A DNA stretch of 6,939 bases from a bacterium (GTDB taxonomy: Bacteria > Caldisericota > Caldisericia > B22-G15): the NCBI GenBank assembly GCA_012517755.1, contig JAAYUH010000219.1, positions 1 to 6,939 on the forward strand, in the 5' to 3' direction. The notes below the pieces were generated by a model. That model had not been told where the DNA came from. It saw only the letters and a program-made list of their open reading frames with translations, and ran no database searches. This document shows positions 1 to 5,874 of the stretch, piece by piece (position 1 is the first letter of the stretch; the number at the start of each line of letters is the position of its first letter). The position numbers were made by a program, and so were the translations under genes.

Positions 1-216
1 TCATGGGAATGACAAATAAAAGGAAACACTGGATTCCCGTTTACACGGGAATGACAAAAAGAAATAATGGATACCAAATCAAATGAAATGACAAACAAAA
101 GGAAAAATGGATTCCAGTTTTCATGGGAATGACAAAATGGAATACTGGATTCCCATTTTCACGGGAATGAAAAATAAAAGGAAAAAATGGATTCCAGTTT
201 TCACGGGAATGACAAA
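1..216. repeat. Array of dRS3-like short interspersed repeats (5 units plus one partial)
   Basis: Five units of about 28 bases lie at 31-58, 69-95, 109-136, 147-174 and 189-216, and the last 16 bases of a sixth are at 1-16. A unit reads GGATTCC(C/A)(G/A)TTTTCA followed by (C/T)GGGAATGACAAA. Units 31-58 and 147-174 contain the exact pattern ATTCCC, eight bases, GGGAAT. The unit at 31-58 can form an 8-bp stem (33-40 with 45-52). The unit at 69-95 is strongly diverged, and 147-174 has GAAA in place of GACA. Spacers alternate between long (13-14 bases, containing AAAAGGAAA) and short (about 10 bases), giving a ~79-base higher-order period. The pattern matches what I recall of the neisserial dRS3 repeat and of similar GGATTCCCG...CGGGAATGAC repeats scattered through many bacterial genomes. 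The array holds no credible gene. Confidence 0.88.
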
Positions 217-250
217 ATGGAAAGTTTTTCATTAATCTTTAACAGTAAAC

Positions 251-278
251 TTGACATTTAATAAAATAAGTATATATT
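251..278 (+). promoter_or_regulatory. Probable sigma-70-type promoter for the binding-protein gene
   Basis: A perfect -35 box, TTGACA, lies at 251-256. A -10 candidate, TATATT, lies at 273-278 with a 16-base spacer; the overlapping TATATA at 271-276 is a poorer-spaced alternative. Transcription would begin near 285 and give a leader of about 65 bases before the ATG at 352. It is the best promoter match seen in the window and sits just after the repeat array. The -35 match is clear, but the exact -10 is uncertain in such AT-rich DNA. Confidence 0.6.
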
Positions 279-300
279 TTTTAAAAATCACAATATACTT
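268..300. repeat. 8-bp inverted repeat over the promoter -10 region, possible operator
   Basis: AAGTATAT at 268-275 is repeated as its exact reverse complement, ATATACTT, at 293-300, with 17 bases between. The arms flank the presumed transcription start, and the left arm overlaps the -10 box. This arrangement would suit a dimeric repressor. Short inverted repeats are common by chance in AT-rich DNA, so the regulatory role is inference. Confidence 0.3.
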
Positions 301-305
301 TATCT

Positions 306-316
306 AAGGAGGTGAT
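306..316 (+). promoter_or_regulatory. Orphan consensus Shine-Dalgarno sequence in the leader
   Basis: AAGGAGGTGAT is an 11-base perfect match to the complement of the usual 16S rRNA 3' end. No ATG, GTG or TTG lies at a suitable distance downstream. The real start of the next gene, ATG at 352, has its own GGAGG at 339-343. An ATT at 319, six bases after GGAGG, is in frame with that ATG without an intervening stop, but ATT starts are rare. The site could be a ribosome standby site or a relic of a lost leader ORF. Confidence 0.45.
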
Positions 317-351
317 TAATTTTTTATTTTTTAAAATCGGAGGTAAGAGGA

Positions 352-1950
352 ATGAAAAGTTTTAAAATGTTAACCAGTTTATTATTGATTGGTTTATTAG
401 TGTTTGGATTACTTTTAAACACAGGGTGTAAAAAACAAGCTGAATTAGTTACATTAACTTTTGCAAAATCTGGAGATGTTGTAAAACTTGATCCTGCAGA
501 TGTAACAGATGGAGAATCAGTAACTGTTATGGATAATATCTTTGAAGGGTTAATAAGATACAAAAAAGGAAGTTCAGAACTTGAACCCTGTCTTGCAGAA
601 AGATGGGAAGAAGGCGAAGATGGAATGTCTTTTACATTCTACTTAAAAAAAGGAGTAAAATTTCATGATGGCACGGATTTCAATGCTGATGCTGTAGTTT
701 TTTCCTTTGAAAGACAGAGAGATCCAAATCATCCATTCAATAAATATGGTAAATGGGAGTATTGGAGTTGGTGTTTCAATGAGATTGAAAAAACAGAAAA
801 AGTTGATGATTATGCAGTAAAAATAACCTTCAATGAGAAATTTGCACCATTTTTAACAACTATGGCTATGTTTACAGTATTTATTGTAAGTCCAGCAAAC
901 CATGAAAAATGGGGAGAAGAAGCTTATGCTCATCCAGTTGGTACTGGTCCATTCAAATTTGTTGAATGGGTAAAAGATGACCATATAACACTTGAAAAAT
1001 TTGATGGATATTGGGGAGAAAAACCAAAAATTGATAAACTAATATTTAAAGTTATCCCTGATGCTTCGGTAAGGTTACTTGAACTTCAAAAAGGAACAGT
1101 AGATGGAATCGAGTTTCCAAACCCAGATGATCTTGAAAAGATTAATGAAGATAGTAATTTAACGCTTTTAACTCAAGCAGGTTTGAACATTGGATATCTT
1201 GCAATTAATTTAGGAGAAGATACACCAGGTTTTGATCCTCATTTTAAAGATGTTAGAGTAAGGCAAGCAGTTTATCATGCAATAAATAAAAATGACATAG
1301 TTGAACATTTATATAAAGGAACTGCAGTTGTAGCAAAAAATCCAATTCCTCCAACATTATGGAGTTATAATGATGATATTGTTGATTATGAATATAATCC
1401 AGAAAAGGCAAAGGAGTTACTTAAAGAAGCAGGATACCCAGATGGATTTGAAACAAATTTATGGGCAATGCCAGTAGCAAGACCATATATGTTTGATCCA
1501 CAAAAAATTGCAGAAGCAATTCAAGCGGATTTGGCAAATGTTGGAATAAAAGCAAAATTAATAAGTTATGATTGGGGAACTTATCTTGATAAAACAGAAG
1601 CTGGAGAACATGCTATGTGTTTACTTGGTTGGACAATGGATTATCCTGACCCTGATAATATTTTATATGTTCTTCTTGATCAAGATGCTGCAACAGTTGG
1701 AAGTGCTGGGAATGTTGCATTCTATAGAAGTAGTAAAGTCCATGAATTAAATATGCTTGCAAGAACTACTTTTGATATTGAAAAAAGAACTGAATATTAT
1801 AAAGAGATTCAAAGAATAATTCATGAAGATATTCCATGGGTACCACTTGCTCATTCAGAGCAGATGATAGTGTTTAAGAAAAATGTCAAAGGATTTGCTT
1901 TGTATCCAAGTGGAGATTACCACTTCGATACAACATATTTTGAAAATTAA
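352..1950 (+). CDS. Peptide/solute ABC transporter substrate-binding lipoprotein, family 5 (DppA/OppA-like)
   Basis: This 532-residue protein is the extracytoplasmic binding component of an oligopeptide-type ABC importer. Residues 1-26 are a lipoprotein signal: basic start, long Leu/Ile/Val core, and LNTGC with the probable lipidated Cys26. The lipobox has Asn at -3, which is atypical. Family-5 hallmarks follow in order: a DGESVTVMDNIFEGL segment, AERW (82-85), KFHDG with FNADAVVFSFER (from about residue 103), RQAVYHAINK (304-313) and GWTMDYPDPDN (426-436). The length is normal for the family. The ATG at 352 follows GGAGG at 339-343 and gives a complete signal peptide; ATG 367 would shorten it. 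The gene heads the transporter operon and has its own promoter. A strong terminator follows, before the permeases. The ligand cannot be read from sequence: dipeptides are likeliest by similarity, but nickel, glutathione and sugar binders share this fold. Confidence 0.93.
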   Translation: MKSFKMLTSLLLIGLLVFGLLLNTGCKKQAELVTLTFAKSGDVVKLDPADVTDGESVTVMDNIFEGLIRYKKGSSELEPCLAERWEEGEDGMSFTFYLKKGVKFHDGTDFNADAVVFSFERQRDPNHPFNKYGKWEYWSWCFNEIEKTEKVDDYAVKITFNEKFAPFLTTMAMFTVFIVSPANHEKWGEEAYAHPVGTGPFKFVEWVKDDHITLEKFDGYWGEKPKIDKLIFKVIPDASVRLLELQKGTVDGIEFPNPDDLEKINEDSNLTLLTQAGLNIGYLAINLGEDTPGFDPHFKDVRVRQAVYHAINKNDIVEHLYKGTAVVAKNPIPPTLWSYNDDIVDYEYNPEKAKELLKEAGYPDGFETNLWAMPVARPYMFDPQKIAEAIQADLANVGIKAKLISYDWGTYLDKTEAGEHAMCLLGWTMDYPDPDNILYVLLDQDAATVGSAGNVAFYRSSKVHELNMLARTTFDIEKRTEYYKEIQRIIHEDIPWVPLAHSEQMIVFKKNVKGFALYPSGDYHFDTTYFEN

Positions 1951-1969
1951 TTATCATAAAACAAGATTT

Positions 1970-1999
1970 GGGGAGGTAAATTTACCTCCCCTATTTTTT
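1970..1999 (+). terminator. Intrinsic terminator/attenuator between binding protein and permease genes
   Basis: Positions 1970-1980 (GGGGAGGTAAA) and 1981-1991 (TTTACCTCCCC) form a perfect 22-base palindrome. Allowing a four-base loop gives a 9-bp stem with a GC-rich base, followed almost directly by six T at 1994-1999. This is a textbook rho-independent terminator on the + strand. The opposite side has no immediate T-run for minus-strand use. It begins 20 bases after the binding-protein stop, and the T-run ends 5 bases before the permease start. It probably terminates most transcripts and lets a minority through, as is common where binding protein must exceed permease. Confidence 0.88.
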
Positions 2000-2004
2000 A
2001 TTAA

Positions 2005-3006
2005 ATGAGAAGATATATTTTAAGAAGAGTCATTGAACTTTTAATTGTACTTTTTATTGTTTCAATTATTGCTTTTTTATTAATAAGACTCGCACCAGGA
2101 GATCCTGCACAGGTAATTGCTGGTGAACATGCAACTCAAAAGGTACTCGAAGAAATTAGAGAAAGATATGGATTAAATAAACCTCTGGTTACTCAATATT
2201 TTATCTGGATTGGAAATGTTTTAAGGGGTGATTTAGGAAGATCTATAAGAACAAACGAAAAGGTTTTAACAGAACTTTTATATAGATTTCCTAATACTTT
2301 TGAGTTATCTCTATTTGCAATTATAATTGCAAGTTTTGTTGGAATTTTTGCCGGTATCATTTCATCAGTTAAAAGAGGATCCTTTGTTGATTATCTAACA
2401 ATGACTATTGCGCTTTTTGGGGTTTCTATGCCTGTTTTCTGGCTTGGAATTATGCTTATGTTAATTTTTGGTATTTGGTTAAATATATTGCCAATTTCAG
2501 GAAGATTAGATGTTGGTATCAACTTAACAAGGATTACAAATTTTGTTCTTCTTGATTCTCTACTTACTCTTAACTTTCGTGCATTTATAGATGCTATCAA
2601 ACATTTAATTTTACCTTCGATTGCTCTTTCTACGATACCTATGGCATTTATAGCAAGAATAACAAGGTCAAGTATGCTTGATGTTTTGAATAAAGATTAC
2701 ATAAGAACTGCAAGAGCAAAAGGTTTAAAAGAAAATGTTGTTGTTTATAGGCATGCATTAAAAAATGCTTTTATTCCAATAATTACAAGTGTAGGAACAG
2801 AATTTGCTTTGCTTCTTGGTGGTGCAATACTTACAGAATCTGTTTTTGCCTGGCCAGGAATTGGTAGATATATAGTAGGAGCAGTATCTTCAAGAGATTA
2901 CCCTGTCGTTCAAGGTTCTATTCTTTTTATAGCTTTTATTGTCTGTGTTATTAATTTATTAGTTGATATAATATATGTTTTTATAGATCCAAGGATCAGA
3001 TATTAA
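2005..3006 (+). CDS. Peptide ABC transporter permease, DppB/OppB-like
   Basis: This 333-residue inner-membrane permease is one half of the translocation channel. The N-terminus MRRYILRRVIELLIVLFIVS and the LAPGDPA motif (about 29-35) are characteristic of the DppB/OppB family. Several hydrophobic segments follow (roughly 9-28, 100-120, 133-160, 200-220, 265-285 and 303-327). The cytoplasmic EAA-type loop that contacts the ATPase is present as DYIRTARAKGL (231-241). FAWPGIGRY (281-289) and the C-terminal FIDPRIRY are also typical. The start is fixed because TAA directly precedes ATG at 2005. No Shine-Dalgarno sequence lies near this start: the preceding 13 bases are an A/T-only tract running out of the terminator. 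The gene is separated from the next permease by one base, so the two are probably translationally coupled. Confidence 0.94.
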   Translation: MRRYILRRVIELLIVLFIVSIIAFLLIRLAPGDPAQVIAGEHATQKVLEEIRERYGLNKPLVTQYFIWIGNVLRGDLGRSIRTNEKVLTELLYRFPNTFELSLFAIIIASFVGIFAGIISSVKRGSFVDYLTMTIALFGVSMPVFWLGIMLMLIFGIWLNILPISGRLDVGINLTRITNFVLLDSLLTLNFRAFIDAIKHLILPSIALSTIPMAFIARITRSSMLDVLNKDYIRTARAKGLKENVVVYRHALKNAFIPIITSVGTEFALLLGGAILTESVFAWPGIGRYIVGAVSSRDYPVVQGSILFIAFIVCVINLLVDIIYVFIDPRIRY

Positions 3007-3007
3007 A

Positions 3008-3871
3008 ATGGAAAGAAAAAGTGAATTCTATTTTGTCTGGAAATATTTAAGAAAAAATAAAACAGCAATGATAGGTCTCGTTATTATTATAATTCTTATA
3101 ATAGTTGCAATTTTTGCAAATGTTATCTCACCTTCTGATCCATATACACAATCTTTAAAAGATAGACTAAAACCTGGCTTCTGGGAGGATAACAATAACA
3201 ATTTTCTTGGTACAGATGAATTTGGCAGAGATTTATTAACAAGAATAATTTATGGATCAAGAGTATCATTAACAGTTGGATTTATTGCAGTAATTATTGG
3301 TGTTTTAATTGGTTCAATTTTTGGAATTTTGTCTGGATATTTTGGTGGATGGTTAGATAGCATTGTTATGAGAGGAGTTGATGTTATGTTCTCTTTGCCA
3401 AGTATTTTACTTGCAATTGTAATAATGGCTATTCTTGGAACAGGTCTTGAAAAAGCGATGATAGCAATTGGAATAACTTATGCACCTCAAATAGCAAGAA
3501 TTGTAAGGTCTCAAACAATAATAGTAAAAAATATGGAGTTTGTTGAAGCAGCACTATCAGTTGGTGAAAGTCATATTATGATTATTTTTAGACATATTTT
3601 AAGAAATGTTTTATCTCCTATAATTGTTTATGGAACTTTGAGTATAGGAAGTGCAATTCTTGATGCTGCAGCATTAGGATTTCTTGGCCTTGGGGCTCAA
3701 CCACCTACTCCCGAATGGGGAGCAATGCTTTCAAGAAGTTATCAATATATTGTTGCAGGTGCTTGGTGGGTAGCAACATTTCCCGGCATTATGATTTTAA
3801 TCTCGGTTCTTGGATTTAACCTTTTTGGGGATGGATTAAGAGACGCAATTGATCCAACATTAAGATATTAA
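3008..3871 (+). CDS. Peptide ABC transporter permease, DppC/OppC-like
   Basis: This 287-residue permease is the second half of the channel. A short cytoplasmic N-terminus (VWKYLRKNKTAMIGL) and first membrane segment (about 21-40) are followed by the family signature LGTDEFGRDLLTRIIYGSRVSL (67-88). The EAA loop is at about 180-199 (EAALSVGESHIMIIFRHILR). QPPTPEWGAML and the C-terminal NLFGDGLRDAIDPTLRY are both diagnostic. The length is normal. ATG at 3008 lies one base after the upstream permease stop, with no separate strong ribosome binding site, so coupled translation is likely. The two ATPase genes that usually follow in dpp/opp operons are absent; a hydrolase gene follows instead. The ATPases must be encoded elsewhere or shared with another importer. 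Confidence 0.94.
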   Translation: MERKSEFYFVWKYLRKNKTAMIGLVIIIILIIVAIFANVISPSDPYTQSLKDRLKPGFWEDNNNNFLGTDEFGRDLLTRIIYGSRVSLTVGFIAVIIGVLIGSIFGILSGYFGGWLDSIVMRGVDVMFSLPSILLAIVIMAILGTGLEKAMIAIGITYAPQIARIVRSQTIIVKNMEFVEAALSVGESHIMIIFRHILRNVLSPIIVYGTLSIGSAILDAAALGFLGLGAQPPTPEWGAMLSRSYQYIVAGAWWVATFPGIMILISVLGFNLFGDGLRDAIDPTLRY

Positions 3872-3889
3872 ATAAAAATATCTTATAAT
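3861..3889. promoter_or_regulatory. Inverted repeat over the permease stop codon, with a TATAAT box
   Basis: TAAGATATT at 3861-3869 is repeated as AATATCTTA at 3877-3885, giving a 9-bp stem with a 7-base loop that spans the permease stop codon. TATAAT at 3884-3889 resembles a -10 box just upstream of the hydrolase gene, but the sequence 17 bases before it (TAAGAT) is a poor -35. No T-run follows, so this is not a convincing terminator. It may be a weak internal promoter, an operator or mRNA 3'-end structure, or chance in AT-rich sequence. Confidence 0.25.
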
Positions 3890-3906
3890 TAAAATGGAGG
3901 TAAAAG

Positions 3907-4542
3907 ATGAGAATAAAATTTATAGGTCATTCTTGTTTTTTAATTGAAAATAGTGGAGTTAAAATCATAACAGATCCTTTTGATGAATCTATTCCATATA
4001 AATTTCCTGAAAAAGAGGAAGTTGATATAGTTACAGTTAGTCATGAACATTCAGACCATAATGCAACTCATAGAGTAAAAGTCAGAAAAGAGATTCTAAG
4101 ACACCCTGTTGATAAAACTATTGATGGAGTTAAATTTTTGTCAAAATCATTTTTCCATGATGAAGAAGGTGGAAGAAGAAGAGGAAAAAACTCAATATTT
4201 TTAATTGAAGGAGAAAATTTAAAATTGGTTCATCTTGGTGATTTAGGTCATATACCAGATGAAAAGGAAATTGAAATATTTAAAAATCCTGACATTCTTA
4301 TGATTCCTGTTGGAGGATATTTTACAATTGATAGTAATAAAGCAGATAAAGTTATATCAATTCTAAATCCAAAAGTTATTATTCCAATGCACTATAAAAC
4401 TGGTAAGTTAGATTATCCAATTTCAACTCTTGATGATTTTCTAAAAAACAAAGGAAATGTCCATAGATTAGAAACTTTCGAGGTTGAAATTGATAAATCA
4501 AATATTGATAATTATAAAGGTATAATTGTATTTCCACTTTAA
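3907..4542 (+). CDS. Metallo-beta-lactamase-fold hydrolase (UlaG/COG2220-like)
   Basis: This 211-residue soluble protein belongs to the small metal-dependent hydrolases of the metallo-beta-lactamase superfamily. The N-terminus MRIKFIGHSCFLIE and ITDPF are typical of the UlaG/COG2220 branch. Metal ligands are visible: HEHSDH (46-51), the HDEEGGRRRGKN segment (84-95), HLGDLGH (109-115, with Asp112) and His162 in IIPMHYKT. The set is intact, so the protein should be active and bind two metal ions. The start is ATG at 3907, six bases after GGAGG at 3896-3900. It lies 35 bases after the permease gene and is probably on the same transcript. A hairpin follows its stop. The substrate is unknown: members include ascorbate-6-phosphate lactonase and many uncharacterised enzymes. 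A link to the transported solute is only positional inference. Confidence 0.88.
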   Translation: MRIKFIGHSCFLIENSGVKIITDPFDESIPYKFPEKEEVDIVTVSHEHSDHNATHRVKVRKEILRHPVDKTIDGVKFLSKSFFHDEEGGRRRGKNSIFLIEGENLKLVHLGDLGHIPDEKEIEIFKNPDILMIPVGGYFTIDSNKADKVISILNPKVIIPMHYKTGKLDYPISTLDDFLKNKGNVHRLETFEVEIDKSNIDNYKGIIVFPL

Positions 4543-4543
4543 A

Positions 4544-4582
4544 ATGTTATTTTGGTGTCAAACACTAAAATGACATAGTTTT
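4544..4582 (+). terminator. Long AT-rich hairpin after the hydrolase gene, probable weak terminator
   Basis: Positions 4544-4558 pair with 4562-4576 around a 3-base loop (CAA). All 15 positions pair, 13 as Watson-Crick and two as G-U. A short TTTT at 4579-4582 follows two bases later. The hairpin begins directly after the hydrolase stop and precedes the ribosome binding site of the next gene. The stem is unusually long and uninterrupted, but it is AT-rich and the T-run is short. It could be a terminator, an mRNA-stabilising end or a protein-binding site. No separate promoter for the next gene was recognised. Confidence 0.5.
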
Positions 4583-4587
4583 CTATT

Positions 4588-4597
4588 AAAGGAGGTG
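4588..4597 (+). promoter_or_regulatory. Strong ribosome binding site that fixes a TTG start
   Basis: AAAGGAGGTG is a near-perfect Shine-Dalgarno sequence. Its GGAGG (4591-4595) lies six bases before TTG at 4602. Translation from this TTG begins MKKVAILGGCGAVG, the expected first strand and nucleotide-binding loop of a Rossmann reductase. The site therefore supports TTG as the true start. Confidence 0.85.
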
Positions 4598-4601
4598 TAT
4601 T

Positions 4602-5834
4602 TTGAAAAAGGTTGCAATTTTAGGTGGGTGTGGTGCAGTAGGAAGGGTTGCAACAAAAACAATCCTTTCACTTGGTAATTTTGAGATAACTGTTGCTGAT
4701 AAGGAAACAGCACTTTTCGAAAGAACATTTGAGGGATACACAAATTTAATAAAATTTAAGGAATTTGATGCTAATGACAGTAATTCAATAAGAAAAGCAA
4801 TTGAAGATAGTGATGTAGTATTAAACACAGTTGGTCCTTTTTATAAGTATGGTCCAAGAATTCTAAAAGAAGTAATTGAAATGAATAAAAATTATGTTGA
4901 TATTTGTGACGATTTTGATGCAACAAAGTAAGATTTAAATTTAAATGAAGTTGCAAAAAATAAAAATTTATCCTGTCTAATTGGTATGGGAAGTTCACCT
5001 GGTTTTGCTAATATCCTTGTAAAATTTGCTGATGATTTTCTATTTGATACAATTGAATCAATTGACATTTATCATGCACATGGTGGAGAAGAGCATGAAG
5101 GACCTGCTGTTGTAAAGCATAGAATACATTCAATGATAATAGATATACCTGTATATATTGATGGTGAATTTAGAACTGTTAAACTGTTTGAAGAGAGTGG
5201 AAAATCACTTGAAGAAGAGGAAGAGTTTTATAATCTTGGAAAATACCCAGTTTATGCTTATCCTCATCCTGAAACAATAACTCTACCAAAATATATAAAA
5301 AATGTTAAAAGAGTTACAAATCTTGGTCTTGTTCTTCCACCACAATACGCTGAACTTATAAAAAATGTGGTTAGAACAGGAATGGTTGAAGAAGAACCAA
5401 TTGATTTTATGGGACAGAAAATTTCTCCTCTTGAATTTTCAGTAAATTATATTCTTCATAAAAGAAAAGAACTCATTGAAAAATATGGACCGAAAGAGCC
5501 AGTTGGATGTCTTAAGATAAAGATAAAAGGTTCTAAGAATAGCGATAAATTAGAGTATGATTTTTCAATGTTTTCAAAAGGAAAAGGAATGGGAGAAGGA
5601 ACTGGAATTCCAGCAGCAATTGGGACATATTTGATGGCAGAGGGATTAATAAAAGAAAAGGGAGTTTTTCCTCCAGAAGGTGGTGTTAATCCAGTTGATG
5701 CACTTAAAGTTTTAGTTAAATTATCAGGAAAAGAAGCTGAATTTCCAATTTTAGTTGAAAAGATTGACGAAAAAGGAAATAAAGAGATAATCAACCCATT
5801 AAGTCTACTCTCAAATGTTATAAAATCTAATTAA
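4602..5834 (+). pseudogene. Saccharopine dehydrogenase-like reductase interrupted by an in-frame TAA
   Basis: The frame encodes a 410-position NAD(P)-dependent reductase of the saccharopine/carboxynorspermidine dehydrogenase family (COG1748-like), broken only by TAA at 4929-4931 (codon 110). Before the stop are the dinucleotide-binding loop GGCGAVG (8-14), NTVGPF (75-80) and YVDICDDFDATK (98-109). After it, in the same frame, the family continues with LIGMGSSPGFAN (126-135), TGIPAAIGTYLMAEG (334-348) and GVFPPEGG (354-361). The combined length is normal for the family and no other damage is visible. The stop follows the Rossmann part, so the N-terminal product (109 residues) would lack the substrate and dimerisation domain. 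A restart at ATG 4986 has no Shine-Dalgarno sequence and falls inside a conserved motif, so independent translation is doubtful. A recent nonsense mutation or sequence error is likeliest. Family members act in lysine, alpha-aminoadipate or polyamine metabolism; the substrate here is unknown. Confidence 0.82.
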
Positions 5835-5874
5835 ACTTTTAATAAATAAAAAAATTTAGTAAAATAAAAGGGTA

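Noticed and set aside
1..216. CRISPR array
   Set aside because: The units differ from each other, one is heavily degenerate, and the spacers are only 10-14 bases, AT-rich and similar to one another. No cas genes are nearby.
41..232. Minus-strand reading frame through the repeat array, with repeated HSRENGNP-type words
   Set aside because: The peptide words arise from translating the ATTCCC...GGGAAT repeats. There is no ribosome binding site or non-repeat coding content, and such frames are a well-known false gene call over these repeats.
1568..1750. 60-residue + strand frame inside the binding-protein gene
   Set aside because: It is an out-of-frame shadow of a well-supported gene, without a ribosome binding site or recognisable motif.
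4929..4931. Programmed frameshift or genetic-code reassignment in the reductase gene
   Set aside because: The two parts are in the same frame, so no frameshift is needed. TAA is the normal stop for the other genes here. Pyrrolysine and selenocysteine use UAG and UGA, not UAA.
5456..5794. 112-residue open frame on the minus strand
   Set aside because: It is antisense to the reductase, where + strand family motifs are clear. It has no recognisable domain or ribosome binding site.
4986..5834. Independent gene starting at ATG 4986
   Set aside because: No Shine-Dalgarno sequence precedes it. The ATG lies inside the conserved GMGSSPG stretch, and the family sequence continues upstream in the same frame to 4932.
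5835..5874. Terminator or promoter between the reductase and glmU
   Set aside because: Only a weak 6-bp inverted match (CTTTTA/TAAAAG) and a TAAAAT without a -35 box are seen, which is expected by chance in such AT-rich DNA.
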